Shown: positions 1 to 8,885, counted from the first letter of the stretch. The stretch is 64,000 nt of DNA from Cellulomonas sp. NS3 (GCF_024757985.1 NZ_CP103289.1:558001-622000); one strand, 5' to 3'. The notes: a model not told the origin generated them from the sequence alone. Made by a program: numbers and translations.

Positions 1-3000
1 CAACCCCAGCACCTCGCGCGTGAGGTCCTGCTCGCTGCGACGGACGACGTCCTTCACGAGGAACCGCAGCGCCCGTGCGCGGACGTCCACGTAGAGCTGC
101 CTCGTGTACGGGTCCGGTGGCCCACCGACGTTGTGGTAGAGGTACGCGTGCACCACGGCACGCTGGTAGCTCCATGCGGCGGCGTGGACCTGTCCCTGCG
201 CGCGGAGCATGTCCGCGCGCAGCCGGTGCAGGTGGCTCATGAGCTCGTGGTCCGGGTCCGGCGGGTCCGCGGACGCGCCGCCCGTGGGCCGGTCCGGCTG
301 CGCGGTCCGCGCGGCGGTGCCCCACAGCTCCTGCACGCGCGAGAACGGCGGCAGGGCGGTTGTCGCGTCGGGGTCGGCCGCCGCGCGCGCGTTGTCGTGG
401 GCGATGAAGAGCAGCTGCGCCCGCTCGTAGGCCAGCCACGGGGCGACCCAGTGCTCGTGGTCGGCGTCCGCCACGATGTCCGACGAGCGCACGTAGGCGG
501 CGTCGGCCAGCCGGAACGACCGGTCCGTCCAGGGCGCGTACGTCCAGGCCCGCGCGACGAACAGCTGGGCGGTCGCGGTGACCCGTCGCTCCGTCGCGGC
601 GTCCTCGCCGCCGCCGCGGATCTCCTGCAGCGTCTGCAGCGCCTCCTGGATGCGGAGCCAGTCCACCTTCTCCGACTTGGTCGACCAGGGTGGGTAGAGG
701 TCGGCGATGTCGGCGAGCGCACGGTGCAGCTCCGCGAGCTCGGGCCACGCCCGCCGCCCGACGAGCGCCGCGACGCTCGACGGGTTGTCGCTCGCCTCCC
801 GCCGCGTGACGAGCTGGTGCAGGTCGGTGACGAGCTTGTCGCAGAAGTCGAAGTGGACGTAGTTCCCCCACCAGTGGAACGCGTCGAGGAACAGGGCCGC
901 CGCCTCGAGCACGAAGCGACGCTGCTCGGCCGGCTCCGTCAGCGCGCCGGAGTGGTACAGCCACTCCCGCGCCGCGGCCTGCCAGGCGGGGTCCTCGTAC
1001 CGGAACTGGGCGGCGAACGACCCGCCGGCACCGTCTGCCCCGTGCGCCCCGCTCTCCATCCGCGACCGGAAGTACGCCGCCGCGGCGCGGGACAGCGACG
1101 CCACGCGCGGCTGGTCGCTGGCCTGCAGGCGGGCGAGGAAGCTCGTGCGCACGTGCTCCTGGAGCCGCAGCACCGTGCCGTCGCCGTCGACGGTGTCGAC
1201 GAACGACAGCGTGGCGAGCTGGTCGAAGAGCCGCGGGACGCCACCCCGGTGACCCCCCGGCGCCAGGAGCGCGCGCAGCAGGTCGGCCGTGACGACGCGC
1301 GGGACGGCGGCCGCCTGCACGGCGCGCAGCAGGTCCTTGCGTCCCGAGCGTTCGAGCAGCTCGGTGACGAGGAGGGCGCACTGGTGCGGGCCCGGCCGCG
1401 GGAGGCCCAGCAGCACGGCGTCGAGCCGTCCGGGCTCGGGCGCCGCAGGTCCCCAGAGGATCTCGGCGACGAGCCGCAGCGTCGCGGGGTGCCCGCGGGT
1501 CAGCGCGAGCAGGCGCGCGGCGGTCAGCTGGTCGAGCGACGCCCCACGGCCGTCGGGCGACCGCTCGGCCCGGAACCGGCGGACGAACGCCCGCATCGCC
1601 GGCTCGTCGAGGTCGGACAGGACGTGCGGGGAGGCCCGGTCGGCGCCGAGCCGGCGCACGGCTCGGTCCGGCGCCGCGCCCGCGCCGGGTGGCGCCGTGA
1701 GACCGAGGACGGCGACCAGCCGGGTGGGCCCCGCCCCGCCCGTCGCCGCCAGCGTGTGCAGGAGCTCGGTGAGCCAGGTCCCGATGGGCTCGTCGAGCAC
1801 CTTGTCGACGTCGTCGAGGAGCAGGAGCGGGGGACCGTCGGGGCCGCCCGCGCGGCGCCGCCAGCACTCGGCGAACCGCGCCGCCACGTGCTCGGCCGCC
1901 CTCCCGACCGCCCGCACCTGCTCGTCCGGCTCGACCGGCCTGCGGAGCCGCTTCATGCTGGCCGCCAGGTCGGCCTCGCCCTCGGTCAGCAGGTGCTCGC
2001 GTGCCTCCGCCGCGGCACGCTCGATCGCGCTCAGGTCCCCGTCGACCAGCAGGGCGCGGGCGACGTCGGACAGCAGCTCGACCCACAGCGCGTAGCTCGC
2101 GTGCGCGCCGCCCACGGACGTCGCGGTCGCTTCGCCGGTGTGCCCCGGGTCGTACCGCTCCAGGTCGACGAGGTACGTCGGCCGCCGGCACGTGGCGGCG
2201 ATCTGACGCAGCACGCTCGTGCGGCCCGACCCCAGCTCGCCGTGCAGCTCCGCAAGCGGGCGCGCGTCGTCGTCCTCCCGCAGGACCTGGTGCACCAGGT
2301 CGTCCCGCCCGACGAACCCCGCCGCGCCGCTCAGCCCCGGGGCCGAGCCCGCGGGAGGAAGGTCCTCCTCGTCGTGGATCGGGGTCCCGAGATCCTCCGC
2401 CTCCGTCGCGCCGGTGTACCCGTCCGGCCACCGCACGTCGCGGAACCTGACCCCGCGCGGGCGGACCCCCGCGAGGTCGGCCTTCTCGAGGTCGGTGTGG
2501 TCGAGCCGCGCGCCGTCGAGCACGGCGCACCCCAGCGTCGCGTCGACCAGGACGGTGCGGGTGAGGTCCGCCCCGTCCAGGCGCGCGCCGTCGAGCGCGG
2601 CGCGGTCGAGGTGCGTGTAGCCCAGGTACGCGCCCTCGAGGTGCGCACCGCGCAGGTCCGCGCGGCGCAGGTCGAGGCCACCGAGCCGGAAGAGCTCGAC
2701 GCCGTACGCCGACGCCGGTCGGCTCACGAGCAGGGTCAGCGCGGTCTGGGCGTCGAGCGGGAGGTCCACGGCGTCTCCTCGCTGCACGACGCACAGCTCG
2801 CGCACCACGGTCTCGAGCACGCGTGCGCACACGACGCGGTGGGTCGCGCTGTCCGCCAGGCGGTCGAGGAGGTGGAGTGCGCCGATGCGGGTCTCGAGGT
2901 GCTCGTCGCGCAGCCGCTCCATGGCGTCGGCGAAGCGGGCGGCGCGCTCGTCGACCGTCCGGTCGTGCCGCTGGGCGGCGAACTGGCGCCAGGCCAGGGC

Positions 3001-3456
3001 CGCCCCCGACAGGGCGATGACGGCGGCCAGCGCCTGGGCGATCGGCGCCCGTGCGGCGCTCTGCACGGTGAGCCGGGCTGTTTCCGCCGCGATCCGGTCC
3101 TTGCCGGTGACCTCGGCCGCCGCCAGCTCGGCTGCGGTCAGCGGTGGGTAGAGGACCTGCGGCAGGAGCACGAGGGCGGCGAGCGTGAGGACCGTCCCGA
3201 CGACGAGCACCACGACCAGCGTCCGGCGGCTCATGGGCGCGGCCGCGTCGGGGTCGGCCGCCCGCGCGTACGGGACGCCCGCCGGTGGGCAGTCGTCGGG
3301 TGCCTCCGGGCGGCTGCGGTCGGCCCTCCGCAGCGCGGCACGGAGGCGGCGCGAGGGCGACGGCCGCGGGCCGACCCCGCTCTCCGGGGCGCCTTCGGGG
3401 CCCTGCCGGCCGTCCTCGGCCGTGGTGTTCCGCGTGGTCGTGTCGTGCTCGGACAT
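1..3456 (-). CDS. Membrane-anchored pentapeptide-repeat STAND-like NTPase (3' end beyond window)
   Basis: The frame stays open from the ATG at 3456 to the window edge, giving 1152 codons with no stop, so the C-terminus lies outside. An AGGAAGG ribosome site precedes the ATG. In order: a polar Arg-rich N-terminus (1-75), two hydrophobic segments (about 79-99 and 137-156), a helical stretch like that preceding pentapeptide repeats in actinobacteria, pentapeptide repeats (about 260-330, ADLRGAHLEGAYL type), then an NTPase with Walker A GELGSGRTS (about 405-414) and Walker B LLLLDDVD (about 544-551), and a long helical region continuing to the edge that could be a TPR-like sensor. The layout fits a STAND NTPase, a class used in signalling and in some antiphage systems. 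What it senses is unknown. The gene lies just downstream of a GH5 gene but is separated by a strong hairpin. Confidence 0.88.
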   Translation of the reverse strand, partial: MSEHDTTTRNTTAEDGRQGPEGAPESGVGPRPSPSRRLRAALRRADRSRPEAPDDCPPAGVPYARAADPDAAAPMSRRTLVVVLVVGTVLTLAALVLLPQVLYPPLTAAELAAAEVTGKDRIAAETARLTVQSAARAPIAQALAAVIALSGAALAWRQFAAQRHDRTVDERAARFADAMERLRDEHLETRIGALHLLDRLADSATHRVVCARVLETVVRELCVVQRGDAVDLPLDAQTALTLLVSRPASAYGVELFRLGGLDLRRADLRGAHLEGAYLGYTHLDRAALDGARLDGADLTRTVLVDATLGCAVLDGARLDHTDLEKADLAGVRPRGVRFRDVRWPDGYTGATEAEDLGTPIHDEEDLPPAGSAPGLSGAAGFVGRDDLVHQVLREDDDARPLAELHGELGSGRTSVLRQIAATCRRPTYLVDLERYDPGHTGEATATSVGGAHASYALWVELLSDVARALLVDGDLSAIERAAAEAREHLLTEGEADLAASMKRLRRPVEPDEQVRAVGRAAEHVAARFAECWRRRAGGPDGPPLLLLDDVDKVLDEPIGTWLTELLHTLAATGGAGPTRLVAVLGLTAPPGAGAAPDRAVRRLGADRASPHVLSDLDEPAMRAFVRRFRAERSPDGRGASLDQLTAARLLALTRGHPATLRLVAEILWGPAAPEPGRLDAVLLGLPRPGPHQCALLVTELLERSGRKDLLRAVQAAAVPRVVTADLLRALLAPGGHRGGVPRLFDQLATLSFVDTVDGDGTVLRLQEHVRTSFLARLQASDQPRVASLSRAAAAYFRSRMESGAHGADGAGGSFAAQFRYEDPAWQAAAREWLYHSGALTEPAEQRRFVLEAAALFLDAFHWWGNYVHFDFCDKLVTDLHQLVTRREASDNPSSVAALVGRRAWPELAELHRALADIADLYPPWSTKSEKVDWLRIQEALQTLQEIRGGGEDAATERRVTATAQLFVARAWTYAPWTDRSFRLADAAYVRSSDIVADADHEHWVAPWLAYERAQLLFIAHDNARAAADPDATTALPPFSRVQELWGTAARTAQPDRPTGGASADPPDPDHELMSHLHRLRADMLRAQGQVHAAAWSYQRAVVHAYLYHNVGGPPDPYTRQLYVDVRARALRFLVKDVVRRSEQDLTREVLGL

Positions 3457-3667
3457 GGCCTTCCTCGCCGGGAGTCGTCGTCCACCCTTCGGCGAGGAGA
3501 GACCCGAGCGCGGACCGAGATACCGGGGGTGCGCCTGGCGGCTGCCCCGGTCCGGCGGCTGGACGACGCCACGAGCCGGCTGGCCGGTGCGACCTCGCGG
3601 GGGGACGACGACGGCGCGCACCGCCCGGGCGGGTGCCCGTGCCGTGCGCGCCGTCGCGTGCGCTCCC

Positions 3668-3696
3668 GCCGCCCGCGGACCGGGTCCGTGGGCGGC
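3668..3696 (-). terminator. Hairpin terminator after the GH5 gene
   Basis: Two 14-nt arms (3668-3681 and 3683-3696) pair with one G-T wobble around a tiny loop. It sits 7 bp past the stop of the endoglucanase gene and about 210 bp before the STAND-like gene, so it should end the endoglucanase transcript. There is no clear T-tract, as is common in high-GC actinobacteria. Confidence 0.7.
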
Positions 3697-3702
3697 CCGT
3701 CG

Positions 3703-5415
3703 TCAGCCGACCGTGCCGGTGACCGCCGTCCCGTTCCGGACGACCGTGTACTGCAGCGTCTCGCCGCTCCAGAAGTGGAACGTCAGGACGACCGGCGCGC
3801 CGTCGGTCACCTCGGCGAAGAACGCCGGCCGCAGCACGATCGTCCCCGCGGCGGTGTCCGGCGCGAACGTCACGTCGTACTCCTTGAAGGACGTCCAGCT
3901 GTGCGGCCCCGCGTTCGAGCCGTCGAGGTAGCGCGCCTCCATCGTCGCGAGGCGGTCACCCCGGAACTCCGTCGGCACCGCGAACGCGTCGGTGGTCCCG
4001 GTCGCGTCCTGGAGCGCCGGGATGTCGGCGCTGACGACCTCGAGCCGCCACGGGACGCCCTTCGAGAACCGGACCTCGAGCACCGCGCGCGTGCCGTGCT
4101 CGCCGGAGCCGACGAGCCGGGTCAGCAGCGCCGCCGGCAGCGTGAGCGCGTCGCCCGCGAGCGTGAAGTCCTTGCCGGCCTTGAGCTTCTTGCCGTCGAG
4201 GTACAGGCCCTTGAAGGTCTGGCCGTTCGGGTTCAGCGTCACGGTCTGCGCCGCGACGGCGCCCGGGCGGACGAACACCTGGTCGGTCGACGCGGTGCCC
4301 GAGCGGCGCGTCCAGCTCGACCGGATCTGCGCGTACAGCGCCGGGTCGCTCCACGTGAACGCGGTGCGGTCCAGGTGCTGGCCGTTGTCCCAGAGCATCG
4401 TCGTGACGCCGGTCGTGCGCGCCTGGTGGCCGAGGGCCTCGAAGAACTTGAGCTTCTCGCCCTGCTCGATCGTGCCGGTGTGCCGGTCGAAGCCGAGCAG
4501 CCCGTACTCGCCGAGGATCACGGGGATGCCGCGCGCGACGAACGTGTCCCGCACGCGGTCGAACGTCCCGGTGAGGTCCGCCTGCGCGGCCGCGTCGAAG
4601 CGCGTCCCGCCCGCGACGTTCACGCTGAACGGCCAGTAGCCGTAGTAGTGGAACGTCGCCGCGAGGTTCGGGTCGTCGAGCTCCTCGAACGTCGCGACGA
4701 GCGCGTCGAGCCGGCCCTGGTCCGCGTTGGTGTGCAGCGTCGGCAGCACGAGCACGCGGTCGGCGTTGCGGCCGCCCGACGAGCGCACGACCTCGTGGAA
4801 CCGCACGTTGAGCTCGTGCAGCAGGGCGTAGCTCTGCTCGTCGCCGGACACCCCGGCGAACTGCGGCTCGTTGATGCTCTCGAACAGCAGCGTGCGCGGG
4901 TGGTCGCGGAACCGCTCGGCGAGCTGCTCCCACGTCGCGGTGAACTGCGCGAGGACCTCGTCGTGCCGGGTCGGCATCTGGTTCGTCCACATCCACGAGT
5001 CGTGGTGCAGGTCGAGCAGCACGCTCAGGTCGGCGTCGAGCGCCCAGTCGACGACCTCCTCGACCCGGTCGAGGACCGCCGGGTCGATCGTGTACGTCGG
5101 CGCGGGGCCCGAGTGCTGGCCCAGCGTCACGGGGATGCGGACGCTCTGGAAGCCGGCGTCCTCGACCGCGCGCAGCAGGTCCTCGGTCACGCGCGGGTTG
5201 CCCCACGCGGTCTCGTCGGCTCCGACAGCGTCGAGCGTGTTGCCGAGGTTCCAGCCCGGCTGCATCTCGGCGACGACCTCGGACGCGGGGTCGACGGCGG
5301 CGGGGCGCGGGCCCGCCTGCGGTGCTGTGCCGGCGCTCGCGGGAGCGACGACGGTGGTGGTCAGTGCGAGTGCGGCGGCCAGAGCGGTCAGGCTCGTCCA
5401 GGCGGGTCGTCTCAC
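3703..5415 (-). CDS. Secreted GH5 endoglucanase with Ig-like and CBM46-like C-terminal domains
   Basis: Hydrolyses beta-1,4-glucans (cellulose, possibly xyloglucan or mixed-linkage glucan) outside the cell. The 570-aa product has a signal peptide (about 1-28, ending ASA), a GH5 catalytic domain opening with GWNLGNTLDA (54-63), the metal/substrate motif LHHDSW (137-141), acid/base Glu183 in INEP and nucleophile Glu303 in GEYG. This resembles subfamily GH5_4. After about residue 373 come an Ig/X2-like domain and a domain resembling CBM46, the arrangement of Bacillus Cel5B-type enzymes. The GTG start at 5415 follows AAGGG. A palindromic LacI-type site lies 76 bp upstream, suggesting induction by a cello-oligosaccharide. 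It stands alone, ended by a hairpin. Confidence 0.93.
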   Translation of the reverse strand: MRRPAWTSLTALAAALALTTTVVAPASAGTAPQAGPRPAAVDPASEVVAEMQPGWNLGNTLDAVGADETAWGNPRVTEDLLRAVEDAGFQSVRIPVTLGQHSGPAPTYTIDPAVLDRVEEVVDWALDADLSVLLDLHHDSWMWTNQMPTRHDEVLAQFTATWEQLAERFRDHPRTLLFESINEPQFAGVSGDEQSYALLHELNVRFHEVVRSSGGRNADRVLVLPTLHTNADQGRLDALVATFEELDDPNLAATFHYYGYWPFSVNVAGGTRFDAAAQADLTGTFDRVRDTFVARGIPVILGEYGLLGFDRHTGTIEQGEKLKFFEALGHQARTTGVTTMLWDNGQHLDRTAFTWSDPALYAQIRSSWTRRSGTASTDQVFVRPGAVAAQTVTLNPNGQTFKGLYLDGKKLKAGKDFTLAGDALTLPAALLTRLVGSGEHGTRAVLEVRFSKGVPWRLEVVSADIPALQDATGTTDAFAVPTEFRGDRLATMEARYLDGSNAGPHSWTSFKEYDVTFAPDTAAGTIVLRPAFFAEVTDGAPVVLTFHFWSGETLQYTVVRNGTAVTGTVG

Positions 5416-5490
5416 GGGTTGCCCTTCTACGCGGGGGGCCTCGTTGCCCCGGGGGCGCGGTGCGACACGGGCCGCGACGGCTCGGTCCGT

Positions 5491-5506
5491 GTCGAAGCGC
5501 TTCGAC
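5491..5506. promoter_or_regulatory. LacI-family operator-like palindrome upstream of GH5 gene
   Basis: GTCGAAGCGCTTCGAC is a perfect 16-bp palindrome with the central CG typical of LacI/GalR operators. It lies 76 bp before the endoglucanase start. The core GAANCGNTTC recurs upstream of the esterase at 32086 and the second endoglucanase at 45396. Confidence 0.65.
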
Positions 5507-5589
5507 TGCAGCGTAGGCGACTCCGCGCCGGAACGGCACCCCCTGCCGTGGAGTGGTGTGCGGCGGTTGCCGGGGGGTCCGCGGTCCGG

Positions 5590-5832
5590 CTACGCCTCGC
5601 CCCCGACGGCCGCCGGGTCGCCGTCGCGCGCCCGCTCCTGGCGCAGCAGGTCGCCCGGCTGGCAGTCGAGCGCCTCGCACAGGGCCTCGAGCGTCGTGAA
5701 CCGGACCGCCTTGGCGCGGCCGTTCTTCAGCACCGCGAGGTTGGCCGGCGTGATGCCGACGCGTTCCGCGAGCTCGCCGACCGACATCTTCCGGCGCGCG
5801 AGCATGATGTCGATGTCGACGACGATGGGCAT
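5590..5832 (-). CDS. Small Xre-family (YozG-like) HTH regulator
   Basis: An 80-aa protein that is almost entirely a helix-turn-helix domain (SVGELAERVGITPANLAVLKNG, about 17-38), ending in an acidic tail. The motif TTLEALCEALDCQPGDLL is the usual end of this small Xre subfamily. Its ATG overlaps the stop of the upstream DUF2975 gene (TGATG), so the two are translationally coupled. Families of this kind pair a membrane protein of unknown function with a compact repressor. Autoregulation through the inverted repeat upstream of the operon is inferred. Confidence 0.88.
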   Translation of the reverse strand: MPIVVDIDIMLARRKMSVGELAERVGITPANLAVLKNGRAKAVRFTTLEALCEALDCQPGDLLRQERARDGDPAAVGGEA

Positions 5833-6329
5833 CAGATCACCTCGTCGAGCTCGGCGCGCAGCGTGGTCGCGGTCGAGTCGAGCGCGACCGCCTTCGCGAG
5901 CAGCGCACGCATTACGAGCACGAGCAGCGCGATCCCGATCCCGCCGATCGCGCCGACGCCGATGATCAGGACGATGCCGGGGGCGACGGCCTCGCCGGGC
6001 GCCAGGACCGTGCCGAGCGCGAGGGCCAGCACGGAGCCGGCGACGGCGGCGCCGATCACGACGTCGACGTAGCGGAACGCCGCGGGGCTGAACACCGTGT
6101 CGCGCCGCACCATCGTGAGCAGCCGCCAGAGGCACACGAGCGCGACCTCGACCGCGGCGACGGCCAGGAAGCAGATCACGACGATCGGCCAGCGCAGGTG
6201 CGTGAGCTCGCCCACCTCGCCGTCCGGGTCGACCGCGAGGAGCGGGAGCATCGCCGCCTGGAGCGCGAGCATCGCCGCGAACATCAGCACGATCACCACC
6301 CGGAGCGCGAGAACCGCCATGCGTCCCAT
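5832..6329 (-). CDS. DUF2975 membrane protein, partner of the Xre regulator
   Basis: A 165-aa integral membrane protein with four hydrophobic segments and the DUF2975 pattern (LRWPIVVICFLAVAAVEVAL; TVFSPAAFRYVD). The ATG at 6329 was chosen because GGGAAGG lies 8 nt ahead; an in-frame GTG at 6338 would sit directly on that ribosome site. It overlaps the HTH gene by one base (TGATG). DUF2975/YoaS proteins are usually encoded with such a regulator, but their biochemical role is not established. It may sense the envelope and release the regulator; that is inference. Confidence 0.85.
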   Translation of the reverse strand: MGRMAVLALRVVIVLMFAAMLALQAAMLPLLAVDPDGEVGELTHLRWPIVVICFLAVAAVEVALVCLWRLLTMVRRDTVFSPAAFRYVDVVIGAAVAGSVLALALGTVLAPGEAVAPGIVLIIGVGAIGGIGIALLVLVMRALLAKAVALDSTATTLRAELDEVI

Positions 6330-6350
6330 GTCGTGCACCTTCCCGTCGAC

Positions 6351-6381
6351 CTATCGAAGAACGATAGGAATCTATCGTTCT
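6351..6381. promoter_or_regulatory. Inverted repeat, probable Xre operator
   Basis: Arms AGAACGATAG (6358-6367) and CTATCGTTCT (6372-6381) pair perfectly over 10 bp with a 4-nt spacer. A further CTATCGAAG half site starts at 6351. The site is unusually A/T-rich for this genome and lies 22-52 bp upstream of the DUF2975 start, between that gene and azlD. It is a good candidate operator and promoter for the DUF2975-Xre operon. Confidence 0.65.
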
Positions 6382-6413
6382 AAGACGCCGTCGGCAAGAC
6401 TGCCCGGCGAACC

Positions 6414-6707
6414 TCACCCGAGCAGCACGTCGGCCAGCACGAACCCCGCGAGACCGCAGGCGAGCGTCAGCAGGAGCGAGCGCCGGAGCGCACCGAGCAG
6501 CGCACCCGCCGCGGCGGCCAGCACCGGCGGCTCCGGCAGCTCGCCGCCACCCAGCAGCGCGACCGCCGCCAGCCCGGCGAACAGCGGAGCCGGCAGCGCG
6601 TCGAGCACGTCGGCCGCGCGCCCGTGCGGCGTCGGGAGGAGCGTCATCGGCAGGACCCGCGACGCCACCGTCACGAGCGTCAGGGCGAGCAGCAGCGCGG
6701 TGGTCAC
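6414..6707 (-). CDS. azlD: AzlD-like branched-chain amino acid exporter small subunit
   Basis: A 97-aa protein with about four hydrophobic helices and the AzlD signature near ASRVLPMTLLP. It forms an inner-membrane exporter with AzlC that moves branched-chain amino acids or related substrates out of the cell. Its GTG start overlaps the azlC stop (GTGA), so the two are coupled. The exact substrate cannot be told from sequence. Confidence 0.85.
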   Translation of the reverse strand: MTTALLLALTLVTVASRVLPMTLLPTPHGRAADVLDALPAPLFAGLAAVALLGGGELPEPPVLAAAAGALLGALRRSLLLTLACGLAGFVLADVLLG

Positions 6708-7417
6708 GGCCGTGCCTCCGCCGTCGGGCCGGTCGTGGCGAGCGCACGCTCGACCGCGGGGTCGTCGCGGCGTCGCCGCACCGTCGCGGCGCACGCGCCC
6801 GCCACGACGACCGCCGCGAACGCCCCGGACTGCGGCACGGCGAGCGCCGCCGCCCCGGTCGCGATCGCCGCCGTCGCCGCGCGCAGCACGTCGGCGCGGG
6901 ACCGGCACGTGAGCGCCGCGAGGCCGACGAAGAGGATCACGAACACGACGCCCGCCGCCTGCTCGGCGCCGAGCAGGTCGGCGCCGAGCGCCCCGGCCGT
7001 GGTCCCGGCGACCCAGGCGGCGTACGCACCGAGACCCACGACCACCAGCGTCCGCGCGGCGGGCCGGTCGCGGGCCACCGCGAGCCCTGCGGTCTCGTCG
7101 AGCAGGACGAGCGCCAGGAGACCGCGCCGCGCCCGTCCGGCCCGGAGCCGGGGGAGGACGACCGCGGCGAGCGGCACGTGCCGCAGCCCGAGCGCCGCGA
7201 CGGCGACCAGGACGCCCTCCGGCGAGGCCCCGGCCTGCACGAGGCCGACCATCGTGAACTGGGCCGCGCCGGAGAACAGCAGCACCGACGAGGCGAGGGT
7301 CGTGCCCGTCCCGAGGAGCGGCGCGGCCGTCGCGCCGTAGATGACGCCGAAGACGCCGATCGCCGCGGCGACCGGGAGGGTGTCGAGCACGAGGCCCGCG
7401 CGGGTGGATCTGTCCAT
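6704..7417 (-). CDS. azlC: AzlC-like branched-chain amino acid exporter large subunit
   Basis: A 237-aa membrane protein with AzlC motifs: DTLPVAAAIGVFGVIYGATA near the N-terminus, SSVLLFSGAAQFTMVGL, and LLDETAGLA. The family has about six to eight helices and works with AzlD. The ATG at 7417 opens the gene; only 28 bp separate it from the divergent MocR-type regulator at 7446, which is the obvious candidate controller. Confidence 0.9.
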   Translation of the reverse strand: MDRSTRAGLVLDTLPVAAAIGVFGVIYGATAAPLLGTGTTLASSVLLFSGAAQFTMVGLVQAGASPEGVLVAVAALGLRHVPLAAVVLPRLRAGRARRGLLALVLLDETAGLAVARDRPAARTLVVVGLGAYAAWVAGTTAGALGADLLGAEQAAGVVFVILFVGLAALTCRSRADVLRAATAAIATGAAALAVPQSGAFAAVVVAGACAATVRRRRDDPAVERALATTGPTAEARP

Positions 7418-7445
7418 GAGCCGACCGTAGGGACACACTGGTCCC

Positions 7446-8885
7446 GTGCCCGGGTCCAATCCAGCGGTGCCGACCGGTACCAATCCTTCGCCGCACCTCG
7501 AGCTCGCCCCGATCGCCGGAACCGCCATGCCGTCCGTGGCCCTCGCCGAGGCGCTGCGCCGTGCGGTGCGCGACGGCCGGCTGCCCGCGGGGTCGCGCCT
7601 GCCGCCGTCGCGCGGGCTCGCGGACCAGCTCGGGGTCTCGCGCGGCGTCGTCGTGCGGGCGTACGAGCAGCTCGTCGCGGAGGGGTACCTGCGCTCGCGG
7701 ACCGGCTCCGGGACGGTCGTCGGCCACGTGCACGTCCCCCCGGCCGCGCCGGTCGTGCCGTCGCGGCCGTACGTCCCCGCCAACCCCGGGGTGCCCGCGC
7801 TCGGCTGGTTCCCCCGCACCGAGTGGCTGCGCGCGGCCGAGACGGCGGTGCGCGAGGCCACGGACCGCGAGCTCGGGTACGGCGACCCGCGCGGGCACCC
7901 GCGCCTGCGGCGCGCGCTCGCCGCCTACCTCGGGCGGACGCGCGCGGTCGTCGCACCCCCGGACCAGGTGGTCGTCACCGCGGGCTTCGCGCAGGGCGCG
8001 CGGCTCGTGGCCGAGGCCCTCGCGCGGCACGGCGTCGACGAGGTCGGCGTCGAGGACCCCGGCTCGGCGGGCGTCGTCGCGACCCTCCGCGCGGGGGGAG
8101 TCCGGACCGCCGCCATCCCGGTCGACGCCGACGGGATCCGGGTCGACGCGCTCGCGGCGGGCGACCTGCGCGCCGTCCTCGTGACTCCCGCGCACCAGTT
8201 CCCGACCGGCGCGGTGCTGACCCCGGCCCGGCGCGCGGCGCTGCTCGCGTGGGCCGACGAGCGCGACGCCGTCGTCGTCGAGGACGACTACGACGCCGAG
8301 TACCGGTACGACCGGTCGCCCGTCGGCGCGCTCCAGGGGCTCCGGCCCGACCGGGTCGTCCACGGCGGCAGCGTCTCCAAGAGCCTCGCGCCCGGGCTCC
8401 GGCTCGGCTGGCTCGTCGCGCCGGCGTGGCTCCTCGGCACGCTCGTGGAGGTCAAGCACCACGCGGACATCGCAGCCCCTGTCCTCGAGCAGCTCACGCT
8501 CGCGGTGTTCCTCGAGAGCGGCGGGCTCGACCGGCACGTCCGGCGCACGGCCGTGCACTACGCGGCCCGGCGGGCGCACCTGCTCACGGCCGTCGAGCGG
8601 CACCTGCCGGGGTGGCGCGCGACCGGCGTCGCGGCGGGCCTGCACGCGGTGGTCGTGCCCCCGCGCCCGCTGGCCGCGGACGTGCTCGACGCGATGGTCG
8701 CGGCGTCGGGCGACGTCGGCGTCGTGCCGCTCGCGGCGTTCGCGCACGGCGGTGGGCATCGCGGCGCGCACGTCAGCGGGCTCGTCGTCGGCTACGGCGA
8801 CGTCGCGCGCGACCAGCTCGACCGCGGCCTGGCCGCGATGGCGGCGGCCCTCGGCGGGCGGCGTCCGGCGTCCCCGCGCGCCTGA
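7446..8885 (+). CDS. MocR/PdxR-type GntR regulator with aminotransferase-like domain
   Basis: A 479-aa regulator. Residues about 15-85 form a GntR winged helix (ALRRAVRDGRLPAGSRLPPSR, LGVSRGVVVRAYEQL). The rest is a class-I aminotransferase fold with the PLP lysine in GSVSKSLAPGLRLGW. MocR proteins bind DNA in response to PLP or amino acid ligands. It diverges from azlCD by 28 bp, so it probably controls export of an amino acid. The GTG at 7446 has no good ribosome site; an in-frame GTG at 7467 is an alternative. Two CCAATCC repeats 24 bp apart lie in this start region. Confidence 0.9.
   Translation: MPGSNPAVPTGTNPSPHLELAPIAGTAMPSVALAEALRRAVRDGRLPAGSRLPPSRGLADQLGVSRGVVVRAYEQLVAEGYLRSRTGSGTVVGHVHVPPAAPVVPSRPYVPANPGVPALGWFPRTEWLRAAETAVREATDRELGYGDPRGHPRLRRALAAYLGRTRAVVAPPDQVVVTAGFAQGARLVAEALARHGVDEVGVEDPGSAGVVATLRAGGVRTAAIPVDADGIRVDALAAGDLRAVLVTPAHQFPTGAVLTPARRAALLAWADERDAVVVEDDYDAEYRYDRSPVGALQGLRPDRVVHGGSVSKSLAPGLRLGWLVAPAWLLGTLVEVKHHADIAAPVLEQLTLAVFLESGGLDRHVRRTAVHYAARRAHLLTAVERHLPGWRATGVAAGLHAVVVPPRPLAADVLDAMVAASGDVGVVPLAAFAHGGGHRGAHVSGLVVGYGDVARDQLDRGLAAMAAALGGRRPASPRA

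Noticed and set aside
133-6072. A plus-strand open frame of 1979 codons
   Set aside because: It runs antisense to the STAND-like, GH5 and Xre/DUF2975 genes, is extremely rich in Arg, Gly, Val and Pro, and has no domains. It is a high-GC shadow frame.
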